This document shows positions 16,541-24,783 of a stretch of DNA of 64,000 nt, in pieces (position 1 is the stretch's first letter; the number at the start of each line of letters is the position of its first letter). Both the position numbers and the translations under genes were made by a program. This DNA comes from Arcticibacter sp045629565 (lineage in GTDB: Bacteria; Bacteroidota; Bacteroidia; Sphingobacteriales; Sphingobacteriaceae), in contig NZ_JAZQRL010000100.1 of NCBI RefSeq assembly GCF_045629565.1, forward strand, positions 124,001-188,000. The letters run 5' to 3'. The notes below the pieces were generated by a model, which was not told the DNA's origin, did not search any database, and was given only the letters and a program-made list of their open reading frames with translations.

Positions 16541-17743
16541 ATGAAACTTAAACTACTGAAGGCAGAAATTGTGATACTTCGTTCGCAAACGAAAGGATGT
16601 GCTGAACGCATCCATTTTAATAACGCTGGAGCTGCTCTGCCACCAGATGTGGTGGTCGACACGGTCGTCAGTTACTTAAGAGAAGAAGCGCTGCTTGGGG
16701 GCTACGAGGCAGAAGTCATGTATGCGAAGCAAATAGGCGACGTATATACGAGTATCGCGAAGTTAATTAATGCAGAGGATGATGAAATTGCATTGTTTGA
16801 AAATGCCAGTTCCGCCTGGCTTACCGCATTCAGAGGTGTATCTTTCCAACGCGGTGATGAAATCATCACGAGTGAAATGGAGTATGTAACCAACCTCATC
16901 GGCCTGGTCGATGCGCATAAGGCAAACGGAGTTATGCTGAAAGTTATCTCAAACGACGAACGAGGCAACTTTCCCCTGGATGAGTTAGAGAAAGCGGTAT
17001 CGCCTAAGACAAAGCTGATAGCGATCACTCATATTTCCTCTTCGGGCGGAGGAGTTTTGCCTGTGGAAAAAATCGGGGAGATAGCGGAAAGACATAATAT
17101 ACTCTATCTGGTTGATGCCTGCCAGAGCGCAGGACAGCTTCCGTTGGATGTGAGGAAAATTAAATGTGATATGCTCTCGGTGACCGGACGTAAGTATCTC
17201 AGGGCTCCCCGGGGGACAGGTTTTTTGTTTGTTAAACGTGCCATTCAGGATGAGTTAAAACCGTTATTTCTGGATTCCTTCGCTGCTGCAAACGTATCTC
17301 TGTCGGGTTATAACTTGAGACAAGATGCCCGCCGGTTTGAATTATACGAGAAGAATCGTGGTCTTGTCCTTGGCCTTGGCAAGGCGGTTGATTACGCACT
17401 TCATGTAGGGATAGATCGGATATGGAACAGGATCGAGTTTTTGTCTTCGGTGATGAGAAAGAAGCTTGCAGACATCCCAGGGGTTATCATGCGGGATTCC
17501 GGTGAGAAGCTGAGTGGTCTTATCACTTTTTCGGTCAAAGGTATGGACAGTTCAGCTGTAAAGCTTAAGCTGGGTGCCCTCGGGATCAACGTTTCTATTG
17601 GTGCTTCGCAGGCGACGCCGCTGTATATGGAGAAGAGTGGTCTGGACACGGTAGTTCGTGCCTCTGTTCATTATTACAACACAGAGGGAGAGATAGTTAT
17701 GTTTTGCAGAGAGCTTTCGACGATAATAGAACAGAAAGGATAG
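16541..17743 (+). CDS. Class V aminotransferase-fold PLP enzyme (cysteine desulfurase/epimerase-like)
   Basis: 400 residues, cytoplasmic. Fold-type I PLP enzyme of the class V group: 'IHFNNAGAALPP' at ~24-35, 'FENASSAW' at ~86-93, 'ITHISSSGGGVLP' at ~162-174, 'VDACQSAGQLPLDV' with Asp192, and 'SVTGRKYLRAPRGTGFLFV' with Lys218 as the Schiff-base lysine. The catalytic Cys loop of group II cysteine desulfurases is not obvious, so selenocysteine lyase/isopenicillin N epimerase-like activity or another lyase is as likely as desulfuration. It is followed by a SAM methyltransferase gene, which could act in the same pathway. An alternative start downstream of the first Met cannot be excluded. Confidence 0.88.
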   Translation: MKLKLLKAEIVILRSQTKGCAERIHFNNAGAALPPDVVVDTVVSYLREEALLGGYEAEVMYAKQIGDVYTSIAKLINAEDDEIALFENASSAWLTAFRGVSFQRGDEIITSEMEYVTNLIGLVDAHKANGVMLKVISNDERGNFPLDELEKAVSPKTKLIAITHISSSGGGVLPVEKIGEIAERHNILYLVDACQSAGQLPLDVRKIKCDMLSVTGRKYLRAPRGTGFLFVKRAIQDELKPLFLDSFAAANVSLSGYNLRQDARRFELYEKNRGLVLGLGKAVDYALHVGIDRIWNRIEFLSSVMRKKLADIPGVIMRDSGEKLSGLITFSVKGMDSSAVKLKLGALGINVSIGASQATPLYMEKSGLDTVVRASVHYYNTEGEIVMFCRELSTIIEQKG

Positions 17744-17782
17744 TGCTTCAAAAGATAAAACGTATGATTGTGAATGAATGAT

Positions 17783-17790
17783 TATTTTTG
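17783..17790 (+). promoter_or_regulatory. Candidate -7 element almost touching the methyltransferase start
   Basis: TATTTTTG matches TAnnTTTG and ends 4 bases before the ATG at 17795. If used, transcription would begin at or next to the start codon (leaderless mRNA). Confidence 0.4.
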
Positions 17791-17794
17791 ATCG

Positions 17795-18406
17795 ATGGGA
17801 TCTGAACTTCAGCGACTTTACGGAAATATAGATATCTACCTGCTCGACCAGCTGCTTAAAGGTACTTATGATAGTTGTGAAAGGGTGCTCGACGCGGGTT
17901 GCGGCAGCGGACGAAATCTGATTTATTTCTTAAGGAACGGCTTCGACGTGTATGGCATTGATAAAGATGCGGATGCAGTATCTGCGGCTGTAGAATTATC
18001 AGGAAGACTGGCCCCTGAGCATGCTGAAGAGAATTTTCTGAATGCTTCTGCTGAAAACCTGCCTTTTACTGATAATTATTTTGACCTGGTAATTAGCAGT
18101 GCGGTATTGCACTTCGCAGAAAGTCCTGAACATTTTGATAATATGATTCGTTCAATGTGGCGGGTGCTCAAACCCGGCGGTTATTTGTTTGCGAGAATTG
18201 CGTCGGACATAGGTATTGAAGCGTTGATCTGTAGTCGGGGAAATGGTCGTTATCTACTGCCCGACGGGAGCGAACGTTTTCTGGTAAACCAGGACATGCT
18301 TCTTCAGTATACCCACAGGCTTAACGGCCGGTTGCACGAACCTATAAAAACCACTAATGTGCAAAATTTACGGTGCATGACCACGTGGTGCTTGCAAAAA
18401 AATTAG
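17795..18406 (+). CDS. Class I SAM-dependent methyltransferase
   Basis: 203 residues. The SAM-binding motif I 'RVLDAGCGSGRNLIYFL' is at ~29-45, motif II acidic 'VYGIDKDADAV' at ~50-60, 'LNASAENLPFTDNYFDLVISSAVLHF' at ~79-105, and 'MWRVLKPGGYLF' at ~120-131, so it is a complete Rossmann methyltransferase of the ubiquinone/menaquinone-methyltransferase-like superfamily. The substrate is unknown. It lies 51 bases after the PLP enzyme gene, with a possible promoter of its own at its start. Confidence 0.9.
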   Translation: MGSELQRLYGNIDIYLLDQLLKGTYDSCERVLDAGCGSGRNLIYFLRNGFDVYGIDKDADAVSAAVELSGRLAPEHAEENFLNASAENLPFTDNYFDLVISSAVLHFAESPEHFDNMIRSMWRVLKPGGYLFARIASDIGIEALICSRGNGRYLLPDGSERFLVNQDMLLQYTHRLNGRLHEPIKTTNVQNLRCMTTWCLQKN

Positions 18407-18466
18407 GGAAGTTATGCCGAAGCTTCCGAGGATTTATAAATAATAGCATTAATATTCATTGCGTAT

Positions 18467-18793
18467 ATGATTACTGCCTTTGGCCTTTCATGGCAGGCTA
18501 TCGTTCACTATAGTCTCCACTTCCTTGTTCCCGGTGCAATCGCATTTTTGTTTTTTAACAGTAAGTGGAAAGAAGCCTGGCTCTTCATGATTATGACCAT
18601 GCTGGTGGATCTGGATCATCTGTTGGCTAATCCGATTTTTAATCCGGGTAGATGTAGTATCGGGTTTCATCCTTTACACTCATACTATGCTATAGGTTTA
18701 TATTTTGTACTGCTATTTTTTCCTAAAACAAGAATAGTTGCTGTTGGGTTGCTTTTTCACATGTTTACTGATTGGCAGGATTGTATGTGGTAG
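18467..18793 (+). CDS. DUF6122 family membrane protein
   Basis: 108 residues with three to four hydrophobic segments. The pattern 'IVHYSLHFLVPGAIAFLFF', 'MLVDLDHLLANPIFNPGRCSIGFHPLHSYYAIGLYF' region and 'FHMFTDWQDC' matches the DUF6122 group of Bacteroidota, with conserved Asp-Leu-Asp-His and His-Pro-Leu-His pairs that look like a metal site in the membrane, similar to LexA-binding/metal-dependent hydrolase families (inference). Function unknown. Confidence 0.8.
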   Translation: MITAFGLSWQAIVHYSLHFLVPGAIAFLFFNSKWKEAWLFMIMTMLVDLDHLLANPIFNPGRCSIGFHPLHSYYAIGLYFVLLFFPKTRIVAVGLLFHMFTDWQDCMW

Positions 18794-18892
18794 GGTTGAA
18801 GGTTGGTAAAAGCCCGAAATAGAGCCAAAAAAGTCCTGAACCTTTATGTGGAAAGGCTGCTGTATCCACATCCACTAAGAAAACTAAAGGCT

Positions 18893-19426
18893 ATGGCAGA
18901 TTTAAACAACAAGGTGGAACCTGGCTCAGGAAGAGTTAAACGTTCCCGATATTCAGCACGTGTAGACATGACGCCCATGGTGGATTTGATGTTTCTGCTG
19001 ATAACCTTTTTTATGTTAACAACAACTCTGGCGAAACCTGTAGCAATGGATGTTGCTATGCCCGATCAGGGAGGTGGCGTCTTAGAAATCTCTGATGAGC
19101 GTACAGTAACTATTTGTCTTGGGAAAGATGATAAGTTAGAATGGCATCGTGGAACTATTGAAAATCCTATTATTTCGCCCAGCGTCATCAGCACTAAGAG
19201 TAAGGAGATCCGAGAGGTCTTGTTGCAACAATCGCAAGAGGTTTTGCGAGCTACAGGCGACATTAAGAAGGGTTTGATCGTCTTAATTAAACCTAGTGAT
19301 AAGTCAAGTTATAAAAATTTGGTGGACATCATTGACGAGCTGACGATTACGAATGTCAATACATACTCCATTGTCGATATTTCTTCGGATGAGCTGGCTG
19401 TAATGAAGGAAATTAAGATTTACTAA
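18893..19426 (+). CDS. exbD: ExbD/TolR family biopolymer transport protein, solitary
   Basis: 177 residues from the ATG giving 'MADLNNKVEPGSGRVKRSR'; the frame extends upstream to a TTG at 18803 without family sequence. A short cytoplasmic tail leads to one transmembrane helix 'VDMTPMVDLMFLLITFFML' containing the conserved proton-path Asp (MVDLMFLLITFFML), then a periplasmic ExbD domain to the end. ExbD energises TonB receptors together with ExbB. No exbB or tonB gene is adjacent, so it must work with partners encoded elsewhere or with a paralogous set. Confidence 0.9.
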   Translation: MADLNNKVEPGSGRVKRSRYSARVDMTPMVDLMFLLITFFMLTTTLAKPVAMDVAMPDQGGGVLEISDERTVTICLGKDDKLEWHRGTIENPIISPSVISTKSKEIREVLLQQSQEVLRATGDIKKGLIVLIKPSDKSSYKNLVDIIDELTITNVNTYSIVDISSDELAVMKEIKIY

Positions 19427-19548
19427 GCGGCACGAAATTAATAGATGGTATTCTGCTTTTTTTGGACAAAGGGTAAAAGGTTTTTACAAAAAACGGTATA
19501 TTTCAATTTCAGACTTTTATATTGCCCCTGCAAACCGATATTGAATAT

Positions 19549-21129
19549 ATGAACCTGATCTTAAGAACCTGCCTGCTTGCTGTCTTCATTTGTTGTGCGG
19601 TTGATGCAGCGTCCCGGGCGGAAAACTTACAAGCTGGCATTAATGTTCGTGATTTCGGCGCTAGTGGTGACGGTAAAACGCTTGACACTCAGCCAATAAA
19701 CAAAGCGATAGATGCAGCTGCGCGGTCTGGAGGTGGCACTGTCTACTTTCCCGCAGGCACGTATGCCACACATTCCATTCACCTAAAAAGTAATATCAGC
19801 CTGTACATAGACCAGGGTGCTACGATTCTGGCGGCTGACCCAGTTCCAAATGGCGCTGGCTATGATCCCGCCGAACCCAATGAGCACGATAAATTCCAGG
19901 ATTTCGGTCATAGTCATTGGCAGAACAGCTTAATATGGGGGATTGGTCTGGAGAATGTCTCTATCCTTGGTCCCGGAACTATTTATGGCAAGGGACTCAC
20001 TAAGAACGTTCCGCGTCCCGGCCAGGGGAACAAAGCCATCGCATTAAAGCTATGTCGCAACGTTATTCTGAGAGATTTTACAATCCTTTACGGCGGCCAT
20101 TTTGGTATCCTGGCAACCGGAGTAGACAATCTGACGATTGATAATCTGAAAATCGATACGAATCGAGACGGGATGGATATTGATTGCTGCCGGAATGTCC
20201 GTATTACCAACTGTACGGTAAACTCGCCCTGGGACGATGGGATCTGCCTGAAGAGTTCTTATGCCCTCGGTTTTGCTCGCGCAACAGAAAATGTAACAAT
20301 AGCCAATTGCCAGGTAAGTGGTTTTGACCGTGGGACGCTCATTAATGGAACTTACCAGAAGAACGAAGCGGGTATGGTACCAGACAGACAAGGACCTACA
20401 GGACGTATTAAGTTTGGTACGGAAGCTAACGGAGGCTTCAAGAACATTACGATCACCAACTGTTTGTTTCAGTATTGCCGGGGTCTAGCGCTGGAGACGG
20501 TTGACGGAGGGGTGCTGGAAGACGTAGCCATCAGCAATATGGTAATGAAAGACCTGACCAATTCGCCGATATTCCTTCGCCTGGGTGCGCGTATGCGGGG
20601 TCCTGCCGGCACACCTCCCGGAAAGCTCCGCCGGGTAAGTATTTCGAACCTTGTCGCATATAATGCGGATTCGCACTTTTCTTCGATCATTGCGGGAATA
20701 CCTGGAAATGATATAGAAGACATTAAGCTCAGCAATATCCGGATTTATTACCGACCCATAGATTCGCCACTAGTGCAGATCCAGACAGCTGTGCCTGAAT
20801 TTTCTAAAGACTATCCTGAACCACAACGCTTTGGTGTTATGCCCTCGTATGGGTTTTTCATTCGCCATGTGCGGAACATAGAAATGAATAATGTGGAAAT
20901 AAGTTATATGGGCGAGGAGACCAGGCCTGCTATGATACTTGAAGACGTCAAGGGTATTAGCCTCAACAATTTCAAAGCGCAGACACCTGCCGGAAGACCA
21001 GTGGTTGTCCACCGAGGAACAAGAGATATCAGTATTTTTCCCGTAGGATCCATCCCTAAGGACAAGATCAGGAAAGAAGCGCAACCAGCCACAGTGCCTG
21101 ATCCGGTTCCAAGGCGTGGGCAGAGTTAA
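19549..21129 (+). CDS. GH28 polygalacturonase family glycoside hydrolase
   Basis: 526 residues from the ATG that begins a signal peptide ('MNLILRTCLLAVFICCAVDA'); an upstream in-frame TTG at 19522 is less likely. The N-terminal 'INVRDFGASGDGKTLDTQPINKAIDAA' and 'GGTVYFPAGTY' are classic GH28. Catalytic aspartates fit Asp207 ('NRDGMDID') and Asp229/Asp230 ('SPWDDGICLKS'), and 'GRIKFGTEANGG' gives the substrate-binding RIK. The usual G-H-G histidine is not evident where expected ('SGFDRGTLI'), so an exo- or other galacturonan specificity is possible. It would hydrolyse galacturonan in the periplasm or outside, and it is followed 29 bases later by an oligogalacturonate lyase-like gene. Confidence 0.92.
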   Translation: MNLILRTCLLAVFICCAVDAASRAENLQAGINVRDFGASGDGKTLDTQPINKAIDAAARSGGGTVYFPAGTYATHSIHLKSNISLYIDQGATILAADPVPNGAGYDPAEPNEHDKFQDFGHSHWQNSLIWGIGLENVSILGPGTIYGKGLTKNVPRPGQGNKAIALKLCRNVILRDFTILYGGHFGILATGVDNLTIDNLKIDTNRDGMDIDCCRNVRITNCTVNSPWDDGICLKSSYALGFARATENVTIANCQVSGFDRGTLINGTYQKNEAGMVPDRQGPTGRIKFGTEANGGFKNITITNCLFQYCRGLALETVDGGVLEDVAISNMVMKDLTNSPIFLRLGARMRGPAGTPPGKLRRVSISNLVAYNADSHFSSIIAGIPGNDIEDIKLSNIRIYYRPIDSPLVQIQTAVPEFSKDYPEPQRFGVMPSYGFFIRHVRNIEMNNVEISYMGEETRPAMILEDVKGISLNNFKAQTPAGRPVVVHRGTRDISIFPVGSIPKDKIRKEAQPATVPDPVPRRGQS

Positions 21130-21158
21130 GCAAATATCACCGAGATAATCCGATTTTT

Positions 21159-22505
21159 ATGACAGGTTTAATAAAATATGTAACAGCTTTTGTCCTGCTT
21201 CTGGCAGTAAGTCCGTCTGTGATGTCCCAGATTGGCAGGCGCTTCCCTTCTGAACGAAAAATAGTTAAAGATCCAGTGACAGGCACGATGCTTACCTTTC
21301 TTACGAGCACGCCAGCAGGTGATAACAAAATATACCAGACTCATAACCAATGGACCTCAGACGGTGAGTGGCTGATATTTCGTTCAAACCGGGCCAACGG
21401 AGAAGCTATAGCTGTTCATGAAAAAACGGGCGATATGGTTCAGGTGACAGAAGGGGGCTATACCGGGATGCTTAATATCGCCAGAAAATCGATGAAACTG
21501 TATTTCATGAGAAGCATTTCAAACCGTCCGAAAGGATCGCTCGAAATAGTGGAAGTTAATCTCGCCAAAGTCTTTGCAGATAGCCGATCAGGCAAGATGC
21601 AGGCTGCGTCTGCCTATCAACGGGTATGTGGTGTTACTCCTGCAGAACTCGGTGCAGGAGGTGATATGGCACTGGATGGGGAGGAGGAGTGGCTCTATTT
21701 TAGAGTTGGTAGGGAGGAAGCTGCCAGACATCTTGCTGCGGGGACTAAAATAGAACCGGCTTTTGGTCCAAGAAAAATGGGTGCGGGCCCTTCTGGTATA
21801 GGAGCTATGAACGTTAAAACCGGCCAGATGAAGCATGTGGTTTCTGTGCCTTTTCAAGTTGGGCATATTCAGACCAATCCATGGGTTGCGGGCGAAATTG
21901 TTTTTTGTTGGGAAACCGGCGGGAAGTCACCTCAGCGAATGTGGATAGTAAATGCAGATGGTAAAGGATTAAGACCTCTGTATCCCGAAGCACCTACCGA
22001 ATGGGTCACGCATGAAGCGGTTATTACAAAGGACGAAGTTGCCTTTGCTATTATGGGGCACAGGAAAATTGCGGGCACAGCGGGTCCGGCTAATGCAGGT
22101 ACAGCGGTAGGAGGTGCTAACCCCGGGCAGGAAGCGGATTGGGGGCCTTCAGGCACTCGGGAGAAACCTACAGGCCTGGCAATAGTTAATATCAGAACCA
22201 GAGAGGTTCAAATTGCTGGACAAACGAAATCGGGAAGCGGGTTGTGGCATGTCAGCGGATCGTCTGATGGACGTTTCGCCGTTGGAGATGATTTTGCAAG
22301 GGATCTTTATTTGATTGACAGGACGACAGGGGAGATTATAAAACTTAGCGGGGGGCATAAAACGACTGCGGCAGACCATATTCATCCAACTTTCAGTCCT
22401 GATGGGACAAAGATACAGATACAGTCGGCAATGCTTTCAGACGATAACAGATCGATGAATATCTGTATTGTTCCGGTGCCAGAGGAGTGGCTCAGGAGAA
22501 GGTAG
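21159..22505 (+). CDS. PL22-like oligogalacturonate lyase, exported beta-propeller
   Basis: 448 residues with a signal peptide ('MTGLIKYVTAFVLLLAVSPSVMSQ'). The repeated strands 'QWTSDGEWLIFRSNR', 'VSGSSDGRFAVGDD' and 'HPTFSPDGTKIQIQS' form a WD40/TolB-like seven-bladed propeller as in PL22 oligogalacturonate lyase. Compared with Yersinia PL22, His236 ('GHIQTNPW') could be the base, and His285 ('THEAV'), His407 and His409 ('HIHPTF') the metal ligands; this alignment is from memory. Such an enzyme cuts unsaturated di-/trigalacturonate by beta-elimination. Known PL22 enzymes are mainly cytoplasmic, so the export signal is unusual. Probably an operon with the GH28 gene. Confidence 0.78.
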   Translation: MTGLIKYVTAFVLLLAVSPSVMSQIGRRFPSERKIVKDPVTGTMLTFLTSTPAGDNKIYQTHNQWTSDGEWLIFRSNRANGEAIAVHEKTGDMVQVTEGGYTGMLNIARKSMKLYFMRSISNRPKGSLEIVEVNLAKVFADSRSGKMQAASAYQRVCGVTPAELGAGGDMALDGEEEWLYFRVGREEAARHLAAGTKIEPAFGPRKMGAGPSGIGAMNVKTGQMKHVVSVPFQVGHIQTNPWVAGEIVFCWETGGKSPQRMWIVNADGKGLRPLYPEAPTEWVTHEAVITKDEVAFAIMGHRKIAGTAGPANAGTAVGGANPGQEADWGPSGTREKPTGLAIVNIRTREVQIAGQTKSGSGLWHVSGSSDGRFAVGDDFARDLYLIDRTTGEIIKLSGGHKTTAADHIHPTFSPDGTKIQIQSAMLSDDNRSMNICIVPVPEEWLRRR

Positions 22506-22568
22506 ACGTAAAAAACTTTGGGACAATAATTATCCTCTTCGTAGCCACATTCATATTCAAAAAAGCAA

Positions 22569-23111
22569 ATGTCAATACTGTTGGAACTCAGGGAAAAATC
22601 AAACTTGACTCAGGAAGAATTGGCTGAAAGGTCGGGAGTTTCCGTCAGAACCATCCAGCGTATCGAGGCAGGAAAAGAACCGAGGGGATACACGTTGAAG
22701 GCATTGGCCAAGGCTCTTGAAGTTGACCAAAAAGAGCTTGTGTCCGAAGATGTAGAAGTTGTTGACAGGACCAACTACACTCTGCTGAAGATTATAAATC
22801 TTTCTTCATTGCCGGTTACGTTCATTCCATTCGCAAGCATATTACTGCCCCTTTTGATTATGTTCTTCAGTAAGCAATTTCATCCCATCGCCAAGCAAAT
22901 TGTATCTGTTCAAATCATGTGGACCATATCATCGGCAATAGTTTTCATGCTTAGCGCTCTTTCTAAAAATATATTTCCCAACGGAAGTATATTTATTCTG
23001 GTTGTTATGGTGCTAATTGTCTTGTCGAACATCTGTATCATCCTGATTAATACAGCAGGACTTGACAAGAACAAATCGCTTCGCATAAAACTGCCATTTA
23101 GTATAATATAG
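22569..23111 (+). CDS. XRE-type regulator with membrane anchor
   Basis: 180 residues. An HTH_3 domain at ~4-58 ('LREKSNLTQEELAERSGVSVRTIQRIEAGKEPRGYTLKALAKAL' region) is followed by three hydrophobic segments at about 80-102, 112-132 and 138-163 and a basic tail. This is a DNA-binding domain tethered to the inner membrane, a layout common in Bacteroidota but of unknown input. Next downstream is the SnoaL/beta-lactamase-fold protein, 94 bases away on the same strand. Confidence 0.88.
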   Translation: MSILLELREKSNLTQEELAERSGVSVRTIQRIEAGKEPRGYTLKALAKALEVDQKELVSEDVEVVDRTNYTLLKIINLSSLPVTFIPFASILLPLLIMFFSKQFHPIAKQIVSVQIMWTISSAIVFMLSALSKNIFPNGSIFILVVMVLIVLSNICIILINTAGLDKNKSLRIKLPFSII

Positions 23112-23205
23112 CGTTTTGAAGCAAATGGCGGCAGTTTGTCGGGTTATTGGCGGCTTGATTTTGATGTAAAATTTCAAAGATCAGAGAACTTTGTAAAAAA
23201 AACAC

Positions 23206-24669
23206 ATGACAAAGTACCTATTGGTCGGAACAGTAATTCTTTTTTACTGCTACCAAAATTGCCTGGCACAAATAAGCCGAAAATCAGCGCTATTTATGGA
23301 ACTGAAGAAACAAGATAGCGTTTTCTTTGAGAGAGGGTTCAACCAATGTGATTTCGGCTATCTCGAAAAGACTATTGCTAAGGATCTGAGGTTTTATCAC
23401 GATAAGGGTGGTTCCCAGGATCGAGAATTGTTTTTTCAAAATATGCGGAACAATATCTGCTCGAATCCGAACAGGAAGCCGATCAGAAAGGTGGACGAGG
23501 CAAGTCTCACTGTTTATCCCCTCTATAACGATGGTGTTTTATACGGAGCCATCCAGTCGGGAATCCATTACTTCTATATTCGGGAAACCGGGAAAGATGA
23601 TGTATGGACGAACACTGCGAAATTCACCTCGGTATGGTTGCTTGAAAGCAGTGTTTGGAAACTGAGTGATGTACTAAGCTACGACCATCAGGACCCCGAA
23701 GCAAATGCAGGAAAAACGAGCGGGGTCATGCAAATGCTGGAGGATAATCATGTCCCGGCTCTGGGCCTGGGTATTATTGATGGAGGTAAGGTAACGAGAA
23801 TAGAGGTCTACGGGACGCTCGATGGGAAAACTACAGCTCCTGCAAATACAATCTTCAAGGTTGCGTCTTTGACCAAACCGATTATGGCTTTAACAACGTT
23901 AAGACTTGTTCAGAATGGATTGCTTGATTTAAATGAACCATTATATAAGTATTGGGTAGATCCTGACCTTGAAGGTGACATGCGGTACCGGAAACTGACG
24001 CCGAAAATTATTCTTAGCCATCAAACTGGCTTTCCTAACTGGCGCTATATGAAAGATTCCAAAAAGCTTGCGTTTGAGTTCGAACCCGGTAGCAGTTACC
24101 AATATTCGGGAGAGGGTTATGAGTATCTGAGAAAAGCGGTTGAATCTAAACTTAAGAAAAGCATAGAAGAGCTTGCGCGTGAGTATCTTTTTCAACCGGC
24201 AGGAATGAATGATACCCGCTTCTGGTGGGACAAGACGATGGACGAGAGTAGATATGCCAGGAACTTTGATACTTCTGGTAATGTTATCCCTGTAGCGAAG
24301 TACTATCATGCTAATGCAGCTGCCAACCTTTTGACAACAGTAGAAGACTATAGTAAGTTCCTCGCCTATGTTGTGAGTGGAGCTGGGCTGTCTGAAGCGC
24401 TTCTAAAAGAGATGCATAAGAGTCAGGTCCAAACAGGTAAAGGTGACTACTTTGGCCTCGGATGGGAAAAACTAACGAACTTCAGTAATGGAGAGTATGC
24501 ATTATTGCATACCGGGAAAGATCCGGGGGTCAGTACTTTAGCTGTCATGTTTCCGAAATCGAAAAACGGATATGTACTTTTCCTGAACGGGGATAATGCG
24601 ATGAAAATATATGAAGGCATGCTTACTCACTACCTTTATTTGGGTAAGGAGTTGTGGGGGAAAAGATGA
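23206..24669 (+). CDS. Serine hydrolase (beta-lactamase family) with N-terminal SnoaL/DUF4440-like domain
   Basis: 487 residues with a signal peptide ('MTKYLLVGTVILFYCYQNCLAQ'). Residues ~25-165 look like a SnoaL/DUF4440 (NTF2-like) domain ('FFERGFNQCDFGYLEKTIAKDLRFYHDKGG'). Residues ~180-485 are a class C beta-lactamase/DD-peptidase-type domain: Ser221-x-x-Lys224 in 'VASLTKPIM', Tyr-x-x motif 'YQYSGEGYEYL' near 300, and the 'HTGKDPG' box near 445 (H-x-G as in the KTG triad position). Likely periplasmic esterase/peptidase rather than a true beta-lactamase. The two-domain fusion is notable. Confidence 0.88.
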   Translation: MTKYLLVGTVILFYCYQNCLAQISRKSALFMELKKQDSVFFERGFNQCDFGYLEKTIAKDLRFYHDKGGSQDRELFFQNMRNNICSNPNRKPIRKVDEASLTVYPLYNDGVLYGAIQSGIHYFYIRETGKDDVWTNTAKFTSVWLLESSVWKLSDVLSYDHQDPEANAGKTSGVMQMLEDNHVPALGLGIIDGGKVTRIEVYGTLDGKTTAPANTIFKVASLTKPIMALTTLRLVQNGLLDLNEPLYKYWVDPDLEGDMRYRKLTPKIILSHQTGFPNWRYMKDSKKLAFEFEPGSSYQYSGEGYEYLRKAVESKLKKSIEELAREYLFQPAGMNDTRFWWDKTMDESRYARNFDTSGNVIPVAKYYHANAAANLLTTVEDYSKFLAYVVSGAGLSEALLKEMHKSQVQTGKGDYFGLGWEKLTNFSNGEYALLHTGKDPGVSTLAVMFPKSKNGYVLFLNGDNAMKIYEGMLTHYLYLGKELWGKR

Positions 24670-24755
24670 GGCGTTTTACCTCAATAACCGATATCCGGTT
24701 GGCGATTTGATTTATTTCAAAAAATATTTTGTGTAATCAATTATATATTCAATAT

Positions 24756-24782
24756 TTGGTCAACCAATATTTGGTCAACCAA
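24756..24782 (+). promoter_or_regulatory. Tandem operator-like sites for the FadR-type regulator
   Basis: TTGGTCAACCAA occurs at 24756-24767 and 24771-24782, inside a 15-base direct repeat (AATATTTGGTCAACC, two full copies plus AATAT, 24751-24785). TTGGT-NN-ACCAA is the type of palindrome bound by FadR-subfamily GntR regulators such as UxuR/ExuR. The second site touches the start codon of the regulator gene at 24784, so autoregulation is likely. Confidence 0.7.
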
Positions 24783-24783
24783 T

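Noticed and set aside
18803..18892. Extended start of the ExbD protein
   Set aside because: It would need a TTG start and has no ExbD similarity; the ATG at 18893 gives a standard short cytoplasmic tail.
23206..24669. Call as an antibiotic class C beta-lactamase
   Set aside because: The SxxK fold is there, but the N-terminal SnoaL-like domain and motif details fit a general serine hydrolase better; a resistance role is not supported.
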